From Pseudeuparius sepicola (Eukaryota > Arthropoda > Insecta > Coleoptera > Anthribidae): a stretch of DNA of 64,000 nucleotides. The notes below the pieces were generated by a model. That model was not told the DNA's origin and did not search any database. It saw only the letters and a program-made list of their open reading frames with translations. Below, piece by piece: positions 32,672 through 44,100 of this stretch. Both the position numbers and the translations under genes were made by a program. Every line of letters begins with the position of its first letter. Position 1 is the stretch's first letter. The stretch covers positions 45,263,500 to 45,327,499 of the forward strand of contig OY987302.1 of NCBI GenBank assembly GCA_963920635.1, given 5' to 3'.

Positions 32672-33065
32672 TTGAAATTCTTCAAGACAGGTTCGTTGAA
32701 CATCTTAAGTTGTTTAATTTGTTTTAATACCCCAAAACTACAGCCATTGCCTGAAAAACTTTTAAGCAGTGAATGCCTTGCTGATTTGACTTCTAAAGGA
32801 AAAGAAATGGATAGAGCAGCTGTCAGAGATGAATTAGCTGAAGAAATCGATTCTTTAGTTTATGATGGTTTAGAATATTTAGCGGGCTGCAAATTACGAA
32901 CCACTGAACCTATGGCATCAACAAATCCGGAGAATTTCACCTGGGTTGATCATGTGTCTGAGGGGGTTTGGCCAAGCCATCAGAAGAAATAATGAAAAAC
33001 ATAGAGGAACTATAAAAAATATTTAATGATGTAAATTCGGGTGAACTGTTTATTTGTAAAGGATA
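32672..33065 (+). pseudogene. C-terminal remnant of the same P-like transposase
   Basis: An open frame of 106 codons contains DSLVYDGLEYLAG followed by KLR, then FTWVDHVSEG. A one-base frameshift at about 32967 gives GLAKPSEEIMKNIEEL, a stop, then KIFNDVNSGELF. The order GLEYLAG...KLR...EGGL-x-KPSEE is what I know from the C-terminal part of P-element/THAP9-type transposases. The central RNase H-like catalytic region with its acidic residues is absent between 32590 and 32672, so this is an internally deleted, non-autonomous copy that has decayed further. Confidence 0.6.
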
Positions 33066-33727
33066 TTTAACATTTGCTAGAATAAGCATCAAAGGTAAAC
33101 TGTAGTAAACATATTTAAAAACTTTTTTAGGTCAAGAATATACTTTAGAATGAAAAATTTAAATTAAAATTTAAAGGTTAAAAATTACATCATAATTTTA
33201 ATTAATTTTAATTAATAAAACATGATTTTGTTTAATGTAAACAGTATTAAATTTCTTAAAATAAAGGCGTTTTAAAATTTAGCTAAATTTTATATAATTT
33301 AACATTGTTGCCTTAAAAATTAACTTATTATTATTTTGTTAAATTTCCATGTTTTATTTATTTTTTCAATAATTACAAACTATATCATGGGTATTTATTT
33401 TTTACTTATGGCGACTGCTAGTATTCTCTTGCAACCTTGGAAATTTTCGTTGTTATCGATTAGTTATTTTTATTTCCTTTGTAAGAAGAAATAAACTTTG
33501 AGTTATTTACCTGTAAGTCCTAAGGAAGTCCTTACAGTTGATGCATTATCTTTGTGTTAAAAAATACAAATGCTTACACTACTGAGAATTTTCTTAGCTT
33601 GATTATCATGTTATTTTTAAATTAGTCGTATGTTCTAAATCATGCTACCTAATACAACATTAATTTACTGATACTTAACGCAATATTCCATTCGAAAAAC
33701 AGCTTCCCGCCTTAAAATTCAAATAAT
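33066..33727. other. AT-rich 3' part of the P-like element
   Basis: Long A/T stretches. CTGTAAG (33511-33517) and CTTACAG (33531-33537) form a small hairpin. No coding. Confidence 0.5.
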
Positions 33728-33969
33728 CCGCTCCGCGTGACGTCATGCGCAGAGCCGGACGAAATTGTGACACCGATCTATCATACCTTCTTTTCATTGT
33801 ATCATGTCATGAGCTCATAATCCCACGCCTTTTGACCATTCACGAACCTGCATTTTCATAACCCAACAGTCAAACCTAAATTTTTGTTACGATTATTTCC
33901 CTCATACTGCTTGCATCCAATAAAGTAGCTCCTTCCATAAAAATCAAACCAATCATATGCCTCTGCTAG

Positions 33970-33996
33970 CGATAATTGCACTAGTGCAAATTATCG
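33970..33996. repeat. 27-bp near-perfect palindrome
   Basis: CGATAATT-GCACTAGTGC-AAATTATCG: the 10-bp centre is a perfect palindrome and the outer arms pair with a single extra base. It stands at the outer edge of the following foldback element and may be part of its terminus. Confidence 0.7.
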
Positions 33997-34650
33997 TATG
34001 TAATATCACAAGTGCCAGAAATTTTATCGATAATTCTTTCGAAAGCGCTATTTTGCCTAGAAAGATCACGAGTATAAATTGGTCTTTTATTTTCTGATAA
34101 AATTTTATCTCTGAAAATAAATGCCCAATTTGTACCAGTGGTTTTGCTAATGGGCAAAATAACGCTTGAGAATAAAATTATTTAGAAAAGTTTATATGAT
34201 TTAATAATTTCTGTATTAATTTTTTCTATGTTTACATTTCCAAAGCGACTCATTTTGAACGAGTTTATTGACAGCTTCGACTTTAGCATTCGAGTAAACA
34301 AACATGACGCTTGGATATCCAAGGCAAATGCGATTATACCTACACCCTGTCAGAGTTGGTTTATTTTCTGAATGTGTGTCATAAATTTCAACGGAGACCG
34401 AGGTCTAATAAGAACAATTTATCAGTGTAAAAGTTATATAAATTCATTGATACAATGCTTAATAATACCGCAACAAAATTTATAAGCTGCATAATTTAGA
34501 ACAGTGTAAAACACCAATTTTAAGAAGTACGTGTTCGCTCTCGGGATTTTATCAGAAAATAAAAGACCAATTTATACTCGTGCTCTTTCTAAATAGCGCT
34601 TTCGAGAAAATTATCGATAAAATTTCCGGCACTTGTGATATTACATACGA
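33995..34650. mobile_element. Foldback element
   Basis: Left arm 33995-34108 (CGTATGTAATATCACAAGTG ... TTTTATTTTCTGATAAAAT) is the reverse complement of 34546-34650 with few changes, around a loop of about 440 bp. The right arm lacks a copy of the 27-bp palindrome at its outer edge, so the exact ends are unclear. ACCAATCA(T/G)A occurs on both sides just outside (33949 and 34675), possibly as part of further decayed arms. Non-coding. Confidence 0.7.
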
Positions 34651-35864
34651 AAATTCCACACCTACATTTTTTAACCAATCAGAGGCTCGTTTTTAGCTTC
34701 TTTGTCATGGCAACTCAAAAAATTTCCGGAAATATTCTCACTTGCTCTAGGCAGCAGGAAGTTATTACAGCGGAAATTTTTTGACAGATGTCATTATTAT
34801 AATGTGACATTGTAACATATATACTCAGCAAAAATTTTGATAATAATTTCGTTTAATTTACGTGTAGGTGGTCTGGAATTTTCTTACCGAATCCCCCACG
34901 TTCTTGAATTAATATCCGAAAATTTTTCTCTAACGCGAATTTTTCAAAAAATTCGTGTACTCGAAAAATTTCCCTCAATAATTCAAGCACTAGGGCGATT
35001 ACTAGTGAAAAGTAACGGCTCGATGCTCGATACAATACATACAAAGCAATCAATATCAATTTTTGATTTAATTACAGAATAACAAGTTCAGAACTTTCAA
35101 AATGATTTCAGATGATAGGTAGAGAAAATAAACATATTTGTAGGCCTCCCGAAATATTGTAGGTAAAGCAAATATTTAAAAATTTGTTGCCAGAGTGGCG
35201 GGTGGAATATGTTTAGATTACCCTTAATATTTTTGATATAGTGGGTCCCGTTTTTCATGTTAACACCCCTGAAATTCTAAGTAGGCTGGGGAAATTGAAC
35301 GGTTGAATTTTTTTATAGATATGTCCCTGAAACGTCACCATTTGCGAAGTATTGGTTTGACCTTGCCGCGAAATCCTGGCCTACTGCGATTTTTTAGACG
35401 ACTTATCGAAAATCAAAATTTTGGTACGATTTTGCAAACAAATTAGAGGGTGATCACGCAATGCTAAGACGCCCTATAACTTTCTATTTTATCCAAATAA
35501 AAGTGGTAGGACCGTAATCTTGCTACTTCGTGGCGATATAAAAAAAAATGTACAAGTCATCACAGAAAGGAGCCACGATAAAATGTAATATCGAATAACC
35601 AATCAACCAATCAACAATAACAAGAGAAATTAACTGTGGAACATTATTTATAAATAGTAAATGTATAACAAATAAGTCACAACTGAGTACTAACTAGACG
35701 CTTCTGCTTGAAAGCAAACAAACAAGGTGGCAAGCGTTATAACACGAGGAACACCCTAAGGAAATGTTGTATTCACATCATAGGCACTAACATTTGCTTA
35801 AGAAGTTTTCGCGGCTTTATGTACACGTAGTTCTTTCTCATAAATGTAAAATTATGCACGAAAA
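34651..35864. other. No gene recognised
   Basis: Short frames on both strands at 34837-35082 are mutual shadows over TTCGAAAA-type repeats and have no domain. GACAGATGTC/TGTGACATTG words near 34780 form a weak dyad. Nothing else. Confidence 0.4.
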
Positions 35865-36000
35865 TTGCTACCGCTAGCACTACCAAATCGTAACGACGTC
35901 AACAAACCGATCCGTTTTGTACATTTCCGTAAATGGCCCATGGTCACTGTGGCCAGTCTAACTTTAAACTAGTGACAGAAGTAGCAACCCCGGTGCCCGG
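35865..36000 (+). repeat. Diverged dispersed repeat (partner 18394-18560)
   Basis: See 18394-18560 for the shared landmarks; same orientation. Confidence 0.45.
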
Positions 36001-37451
36001 TGTAATTCTATATACTATCACCGCCTCAGAAAAATAACCAAGGATAGAGGGGTAATGAACAAAAAGTAAACAGAGCCAACATCATTTTGAATGGTGCCAC
36101 GTACTCCATTGCTTACAGCAATTTTACTTCAAAATAGACGGATTTAATAATGGGGTTAAATGAAGACACAACTACCGTAACATTAAATCAGTAATAATTT
36201 TAGCTATTCATTCCTTTTATGTGACAATTTTAAACTAAAACTAAATCGCCGATGTATTTATATTTCTCACTTTCATAAAATCGCCAACAGACACTTCAAA
36301 TCGCCCAACATGGCAACGCCGCCATCCGCCGCCGCATTCAATCTCTGCATTATTATCTTTGAATAAAGAACCCCAGGAAGAAGCAAATTTGGACTTAACG
36401 CTCGACCAGGACAGTCCTGCATATGGCTTTTCCGTTTTACAGTGGAGCGCACCTATGAGTTGTTTCGACAAACTAATTGAGGCAGAAATCGTAATTTTTT
36501 ATGTTTAGGAATCCTTCATAATAAAGCAATAATTCTAATTTTAAATTTCCAATTATTATGAAGAAGTAGGTACTTACACAAAAGCCTATGCCACTTTGGT
36601 GTATGACCTCAAAAGTTAATTTAAATTGGAAAATTACTTACCGATGGATTATTATCCTCAAACATTTTAGTTTCGGCGATCGGGAAAGTGCCACAATTCG
36701 CACAGCTAAGCATAATAACTCGAACATGTATCTGGTAGATATCAGAATATTGTGTCAAAACTTGGTTACCACACAGGGTGATTTCCATCTCACGTATTTT
36801 ATAATACCCATAGGGCTTTGATTCCTTCCTGGGACTCTTTTTTCAAAGATGATTATTGTGTTTACGTGTGTAGTTTTCGTGTTTTCAAGTGTTTTTTTTT
36901 AATGTATAGACTATTTATTTTTATTTAGGATGTAGTGACTGATTTTGTATAGATGGGTACAAAAAGTGTGTGGTGTGTGGCAAAAGTCGTATTTTTCAGG
37001 ACATAACCTATCACAGGTAAACCTTTTATATACGGGCGTGCTGTTGCGATGATAGCACTGAAAGTGCTTATCATATGCCATTTATTTGACGTTAGGTGTA
37101 ATCATTGAGGCCAGTAAATTGACTTTCATAATTTATTTGATATACCTATGTGTTTCTAGGATTTTTCGAGGCTATTGCATTGTGTGCGTGTACGTTATTT
37201 GCGTACAACATGGTCTATTTAAATACCGAGTTGATGCATGGTACCTATACTAAAGTATACAGAATGAGCATCAGCCTGCGACGGAATTTGGAAGATGGTT
37301 TCCTGCAAGTTTAGTCTGAAGACTGAAGTATACGTGAATTGAAGATTATGCCATACTCTACAATAATCCCGAATAATAGCTCCTCTGAACAGTGCGTTTT
37401 GATGCGCTTCTGCACATTTTGGGCCTAGCATTCATCTTGGTTATACAGTAT
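36001..37451. other. Unassigned; no gene called
   Basis: Minus-strand frames at 36241-36471 (76 codons; contains GGGWRRCHVGRFEV) and 37219-37431 (70 codons) and a plus frame at 36588-36821 show no family. CACAGGGTGATTT near 36773 is an element-end word. GATAGCACT...AGTGCTTATC at 37052-37073 is a small hairpin. Confidence 0.35.
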
Positions 37452-38609
37452 ATGGGTGTTCCTTAATAACATGCTAATACTTAAGGGGGTTATTATTGGG
37501 CATATTTAAAAAAAAAACTTCATATGAACGTATGTCGTAAACGTCCTAACTTTTGAGATACAGGGCGTTATAAAGTTCATTTTTTAAATTGAATTTTGGC
37601 TACATCTCCCGAAATAATCAAGCTGTTGAACTGAAATTTGGCACTGCTATGTTTTTGGGGATGGAGAATAAGCTGAAAACTGTATCTCACAGAGGGCCCA
37701 CTTGCGCTGTTTTTTGATCACGCTGTTACGCGTAACTTTTTTGAGGTTATCTTTTTGGTTCTGCAGGTCCATCATTTTAGTGCATCCTTTCATTCTGCAA
37801 GAAAAAGGTACTCTTGTTTCATAACGATTAAATCAACCGTTTGCGTTGAAATTACCAAAACGTGCCCCAAAACACCTGTTGATTCCAATATTTTAAACAT
37901 AAAATTTTCACCTACTGCTTTCAAATGTTACAGATCAACTGTACATTCAAAATGATGAAAAAAATGTCAAATGGGCATTGGTCAAAACACCATTGGTTTT
38001 CTTGAAATAGAGTGTCCAAATTTTGTCAAATTCAATCCTTTCCATTTTGAAAGCGAATAATTTTTGGTACATTGTTCATAGGGATTTTTTTCTCAGATTA
38101 AATGATACAGTTGATCTGTAACACTAGAAGGTGGTAGGTGAAAATTTTATGTTTCGAATATTGAAGTCAACAGGTGTTTTGGAGAACGTTTTGGCAATTT
38201 CAAAGCAAACGGTGGATTTAATCGTTATGAAACAGGAGTACCTTTTTCTTGCAGAATGAAAAGATGCACTAAAATGATGGACCTGCAGGACCAAAAAGAT
38301 AACCTCAAAAAAGTTACGCGTAAAAGCGTGATCAAAAAACAGCGCAAGTGGCGCCCTCTGTGAGATACGGTGAAATTGACATTTTCAGCTTATTCTACAT
38401 CTCCAAAAACATAGCAATGCTAAATTTCAGTTCAGCAGCTTGATTATTTCGGGAGATGTAGCCAAAATTCAATTTCAAAAAATTAACTTTAACGCCCTGT
38501 ATCTCAAAAGTTAGGACGTTTCCGACATACGTTCATATGAAGTTTTTTTCTTAAAATAGGCCCAAGAATAACCCCCTTAAGTATTAGCATGTCATTAAGG
38601 AACACCCTG
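37452..38609. mobile_element. Foldback element, copy 2 (partner 26533-27666)
   Basis: Same ends and arms as the copy at 26533, including GTTCCTTAATAACATGCTAA and the right end GAACACCCTG at 38609. The left terminal CA has mutated (TATGGGTG), and a short deletion after CTGAAAAC near 37680 removes part of one arm. The loop holds an insert (AATGATGAAAAAAATGTCAA near 37951) absent from copy 1. Confidence 0.9.
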
Positions 38610-39730
38610 TATAGGAGGAGTTCTGTAGAGCAATTATTATTGTCCTAGATATTGGGAGATAAAATATACAAAATTGAGGTGTTGTTCAGCTGGTACATAC
38701 AAAATGTATCATTTGGAGCGGGCAGTCAATTAGGTAAGTTGTTTAGAATTTTGTATTTTGTATGGTTTGAGAAAAATATTCTCTTTGAATTCTAAACGAC
38801 GTGAAGTGTGGTCCCGTTCGAGTACTTAATCCATCATGCGAAAATCCCCGTTCGGGATAGACCCTGGTTTGTTTAAACGTAAGGTTTTTAAGTTCCATAG
38901 TTCCCCGATATCTGTATGTATAGTGTATAGGTATAGATGGGTTGGTAGGGGAGTGGACGCTTTAATCAAGGGTGTCACCAGGAAGACACATTACTCAGTG
39001 CGGGCGCCCCAGGCCTAATCCTTATCATTCACTCACTCCATTGGATAGGTCAGCGGGCCGACTAGATTGAGGGCCAACCGATAAATCAAGTTCGACAGAA
39101 TCGCCGCTTTTTCAATTAAATGATCCAGTGACGCTGACTATAAATTGGGCCCGCACCGGTCTTTACTATGCGATATTGTTTTTTATTGACCCTGCGTGGC
39201 GGACGTTATTAACAATGAAAAAGTGTCGCAGTCATTCTTTCCGATTTGGGCATTTTTCAAATCGCGCTTTGTTTTCATTGTCTGGTGAATCGTGTAAACG
39301 TTGTCGGCTCGGTTTGGAACAAAATTACAAAGGCTATGTTATGTTGAGAGGGGCGTAATTTGCTGATATCATACTGCAATGTATTATGAGTTAGTTTAAA
39401 ATGGAATATTTTTCCTATGAGTGTAGTTTACGATTTTTTTATAGTCTAATCATTAATCACTTTTTTTACAAATTCCCCCCATCGTACCTTAAAGGTTCGA
39501 TCTGTGAGAAAAAGCGTAAGGACATAAATTATTATAGGCAATTTTGTATAGTTTGGAAGCTCTATATTAAAAAACAAATTCGATGACAACGACAACGAAA
39601 GTGTAACGAAAATTTACATGTCAAATAATTCGAATTTAAGTAATACCAGAGCTACTACTACGTATCTTCACTAAATTTTAAGTCGATATTTCGGGGTGTG
39701 AGTCGGATTTTGTTTACAGTTTATGGTTTA
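38610..39730. other. Unassigned, partly GC-richer
   Basis: 38810-39350 is GC-richer with plus-strand frames of 60 and 76 codons (38836-39018, 39128-39358) and no known domain. ACTATAAATTGGGC at 39138 is a TATA-like word on the plus strand without further promoter support. Confidence 0.3.
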
Positions 39731-40295
39731 TACAGTGCCCGCCAAAAAGTCTGCACCATATGGGAAAAATTTTTAGTAAATAATTTACGGAAAATTTGTT
39801 TGCGGCGTCAGGTTTTGCTTGCTCTAGAACCAAAATTGACATAATCAAATGTTGTGACGTAATCTTTTTTATATGTAAAATTTGACATTAATGAAAAAAA
39901 TGTCCGAAAAATGAGCTTATACCGAATTTCGAAAAAAGTCAAAAGAAAAATATGTTTCTTTCGCAATTTTATACTCCTGTGCAAAATTTCAAAAGCCTAC
40001 TATGATTTTCATATTTTGCCATTTGTTGCCCTTTTCCGTATTTGTTAATCCATAAAAGTCAATCCTATGCAATTTAAAACACTGATTGACTGAATAGATA
40101 CTGCACAATACTTAGTTTACGGTCTAAATATCCTTCTTTTCCTATTTTTTTGCAAAAAAATTAAAATGAGGGCTTGTTGAAGAAGCACGCTTGGTGCAAA
40201 ACTAATCTCATTTTTACAGATAAACACATAAATTCGAGTTACAAACTTCTTTCTATAGTAAATGGTTGTAAAAACACACAAATATTTGTGTCATG
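39731..40295. other. Tc1/mariner-like terminus, then unassigned AT-rich sequence
   Basis: TACAGTGCCCGCCAAAAAGT at 39731 matches the ends at 30222 and 1532. No right end appears before the satellite begins, so the element is truncated, decayed or interrupted by the array. Confidence 0.45.
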
Positions 40296-41129
40296 CTGAT
40301 CTGATTTTCAAGTGGTGTCAGGTGTGGGGAATTATATATAAATTAGTTAAAATAATAGTTGCGCATTAGCAAAAGTGTAATATAAAAGTTGTGGGGCACT
40401 TCTTGTACCTTCTTGTCGATTTCCCTTCCTTACAAAAAGCTACATAAGTACTTCGCAGCCTTTCTCATTGGGTGCAGTAATCGTTCTCGAGCTAAGGAAG
40501 CGCTTGCAAGCGGCTTGATATACCTTTGTTTTATACCTAGAAAAATTAAGATAGCTGATCCATTAAAATTGTATTAGTGTAAATTATGCCTTAATTGAAT
40601 TCCTTCACGTACCTTCATGTGTGAACACCCCCATCAATAAAGTCTATCTACAGCCCTGTATGATTAAATTCACAGAAAATCGACAAAGTAATTTAAAAAT
40701 ATATGATATCAAAATATGTAAGTATAGCTTGCCACATATTGGTCAAGACATTTCGACAACGGTCATATCTTTCAACTTTTAAATATTTTCTACAAGCACA
40801 AACAATTACAATCCAATGGGACAATTCAATATTTTCGTGATATAAAACAAGATAAACAGGGTGTGGACGATAACATATTTATTAGTTAAAATTTGACACA
40901 AGACAGAAATTTAAATAAAGCCTGGAATAAAGCTATATTGGATTTCAATTGGTGTCAGGTGTGGGGAAATCATATTAAAAATAATTATAATAATAGTTGG
41001 GCACTCGAAAAAGTATAATATAAAAGTTGGGGGGCACTTTTTGTCCCTTCTTGTCGATATGCCTATCTTACAAAACGCTACATAAGTTCTTCGCTGCCTT
41101 TCTCATTAGGTGCAATAATCGTTCCCGTG
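40296..41129 (+). repeat. Diverged edge of the satellite array
   Basis: One tailed and one tail-less unit (boundary at 40719) that differ from the array body at many positions and by indels; the tail has C5 where body copies have C12-14. The block 40451-40522 is nevertheless identical to the body (separate entry). This edge copy also carries CAGCCCTGTATGATT and AAACAGGGTGTGGACG, transposon-end words that are altered in the body (GGCCCTCTATG, ACAGAGTGTGG). Confidence 0.85.
40451..40522 (+). repeat. Conserved 72-bp block of the tailed monomer
   Basis: From CTTCGCAGCCTTTCTCATTG through CTCGAG to CGGCTTGATATA the edge copy equals the body copies at every base, while sequences on both sides have diverged. 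It contains the perfect 12-bp palindrome CGCTTGCAAGCG (40501-40512). Selective constraint, for example as a protein-binding box, or a recent conversion tract would both explain this. Confidence 0.6.
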
Positions 41130-44100
41130 TAAGTATAGCTTGCCCCGTATTTGTCAATACATTATGACAACGGTCATTTCTTTCAACTTTTAGATATTTT
41201 CTACAAGCACAGACAATTACAATTCAATGGGACAATTTTCAACATTTTCATGACAATAAACAATATAAACAGAGTGTGGACGATAACATAAATGTAATAG
41301 TTCAAATTTGACACAAAGCAGAAATTTAAATAAAGCAAGTGGTGTCAGGTGTGGGGAAATCATAACTAAATTAATTATAATAATAGTTGCGCATTAGAAA
41401 AAATATAATATAAAAGTTGAGGGGCACTTTTTGTACCTTCTTGTCGATATACCTATCTTACAAAAAGCTACATAAGTTCTTCGCAGCCTTTCTCATTGGG
41501 TGCAGTAATCGTTCTCGAGCTAAGGAAGCGCTTGCAAGCGGCTTGATATATCCTCGTTTTATACGTAGAAAAGCTGAGCCATTAAAATTGTTTTAACATA
41601 AATTATCCCATCATTGAACTCCTTCACTTTTGTTCATTTGTGAACAACCCCCCCCCCCCCCATCGACAAAGCCTATCTACGGCCCTCTATGATCGAATTC
41701 ACAGAATTATCGACAAAATAATATTATATACTTAATAATATTAAAAAATGTAAGTATAGCTTGCCCCATATTATTTGTCAATACATTATGACAAGGGTCA
41801 TTTCTTTCATCTTTTAAATATTTTCTACAAGCACAAACAATAATTAAAATTCAATGAGACCATGCAACATTTTCATGACAATAAACAAGATAAATAGGGT
41901 GTCGACGGTAACAAATTTAATAGTTCAAATTTGACAAAAAGCAGAAATTTAAATAAAGCCATAATGGATTTCACGTGGTTCCAGGTGTGGGAAAATCATA
42001 TTATATAAATTGATTATAATAATAGTTGCGCATTAGCAAAAGTATAATATAAAAGTAGGGGGGCACTTTTTGTCCCTTCTTGTCGATATCCCTAACTTAC
42101 AAAAAGCTACATAAGTACTTTGCAGCCTTTCTCATTAGGTGCAATAATCGTTCCCGTGTAAGTATAGCTTGCCCCGTATTTGTCAATACATTATGACAAC
42201 GGTCATTTCTTTCAACTTTTAGATATTTTCTACAAGCACAGACAATTACAATTCAATGGGACAATTTTCAACATTTTCATGACAATAAACAATATAAACA
42301 GAGTGTGGACGATAACATAAATGTAATAGTTCAAATTTGACACAAAGCAGAAATTTAAATAAAGCAAGTGGTGTCAGGTGTGGGGAAATCATAACTAAAT
42401 TAATTATAATAATAGTTGCGCATTAGAAAAAATATAATATAAAAGTTGAGGGGCACTTTTTGTACCTTCTTGTCGATATACCTATCTTACAAAAAGCTAC
42501 ATAAGTTCTTCGCAGCCTTTCTCATTGGGTGCAGTAATCGTTCTCGAGCTAAGGAAGCGCTTGCAAGCGGCTTGATATATCCTCGTTTTATACGTAGAAA
42601 AGCTGAGCCATTAAAATTGTTTTAACATAAATTATCCCATCATTGAACTCCTTCACTTTTGTTCATTTGTGAACAACCCCCCCCCCCCATCGACAAAGCC
42701 TATCTACGGCCCTCTATGATCGAATTCACAGAATTATCGACAAAATAATATTATATACTTAATAATATTAAAAAATGTAAGTATAGCTTGCCCCATATTA
42801 TTTGTCAATACATTATGACAAGGGTCATTTCTTTCAACTTTTAAATATTTTCTACAAGCACAAACAATAATTAAAATTCAATGAGACCATGCAACATTTT
42901 CATGACAATAAACAAGATAAATAGGGTGTCGACGGTAACAAATTTAATAGTTCAAATTTGACAAAAAGCAGAAATTTAAATAAAGCCATAATGGATTTCA
43001 CGTGGTTCCAGGTGTGGGAAAATGATATTATATAAATTGATTATAATAATAGTTGCGCATTAGCAAAAGTATAATATAAAAGTAGGGGGGCACTTTTTGT
43101 CCCTTCTTGTCGATATCCCTAACTTACAAAAAGCTACATAAGTACTTTGCAGCCTTTCTCATTAGGTGCAATAATCGTTCCCGTGTAAGTATAGCTTGCC
43201 CCGTATTTGTCAATACATTATGACAACGGTCATTTCTTTCAACTTTTAGATATTTTCTACAAGCACAGACAATTACAATTCAATGGGACAATTTTCAACA
43301 TTTTCATGACAATAAACAATATAAACAGAGTGTGGACGATAACATAAATGTAATAGTTCAAATTTGACACAAAGCAGAAATTTAAATAAAGCAAGTGGTG
43401 TCAGGTGTGGGGAAATCATAACTAAATTAATTATAATAATAGTTGCGCATTAGAAAAAATATAATATAAAAGTTGAGGGGCACTTTTTGTACCTTCTTGT
43501 CGATATACCTATCTTACAAAAAGCTACATAAGTTCTTCGCAGCCTTTCTCATTGGGTGCAGTAATCGTTCTCGAGCTAAGGAAGCGCTTGCAAGCGGCTT
43601 GATATATCCTCGTTTTATACGTAGAAAAGCTGAGCCATTAAAATTGTTTTAACATAAATTATCCCATCATTGAACTCCTTCACTTTTGTTCATTTGTGAA
43701 CAACCCCCCCCCCCCATCGACAAAGCCTATCTACGGCCCTCTATGATCGAATTCACAGAATTATCGACAAAATAATATTATATACTTAATAATATTAAAA
43801 AATGTAAGTATAGCTTGCCCCATATTATTTGTCAATACATTATGACAAGGGTCATTTCTTTCAACTTTTAAATATTTTCTACAAGCACAAACAATAATTA
43901 AAATTCAATGAGACCATGCAACATTTTCATGACAATAAACAAGATAAATAGGGTGTCGACGGTAACAAATTTAATAGTTCAAATTTGACAAAAAGCAGAA
44001 ATTTAAATAAAGCCATAATGGATTTCACGTGGTTCCAGGTGTGGGAAAATGATATTATATAAATTGATTATAATAATAGTTGCGCATTAGCAAAAGTATA

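Larger units (their letters stand above)
32137..33806 (+). mobile_element. P-element-like DNA transposon, defective
   Basis: The ends read CATGATATAATAATAAAGAA and, from the right end inwards, CATGATACAATGAAAAGAAG. Both continue GGTATGATA, giving terminal inverted repeats of about 28 bp that start CATGAT like the Drosophila P element. A perfect 17-bp subterminal inverted repeat, GACGTCACGCGGAGCGG, lies at 32191-32207 and 33728-33744. A 13-bp direct repeat GTCATGAGCTCAT overlaps the two ends (32127-32139, 33806-33818) and includes the target duplication; 9 bp (TCATGAGCT) flank both sides exactly. Inside are a THAP domain and a transposase C-terminus, both broken, with the catalytic middle missing. 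Confidence 0.8.

Noticed and set aside
36241..36471. 76-codon minus-strand frame as an exon
   Set aside because: Slightly GC-rich and charged, but without a family resemblance or splice sites that I could defend.
40389..40577. 62-codon plus-strand frame in the first satellite unit
   Set aside because: It is not kept open in the body copies and has no motif.
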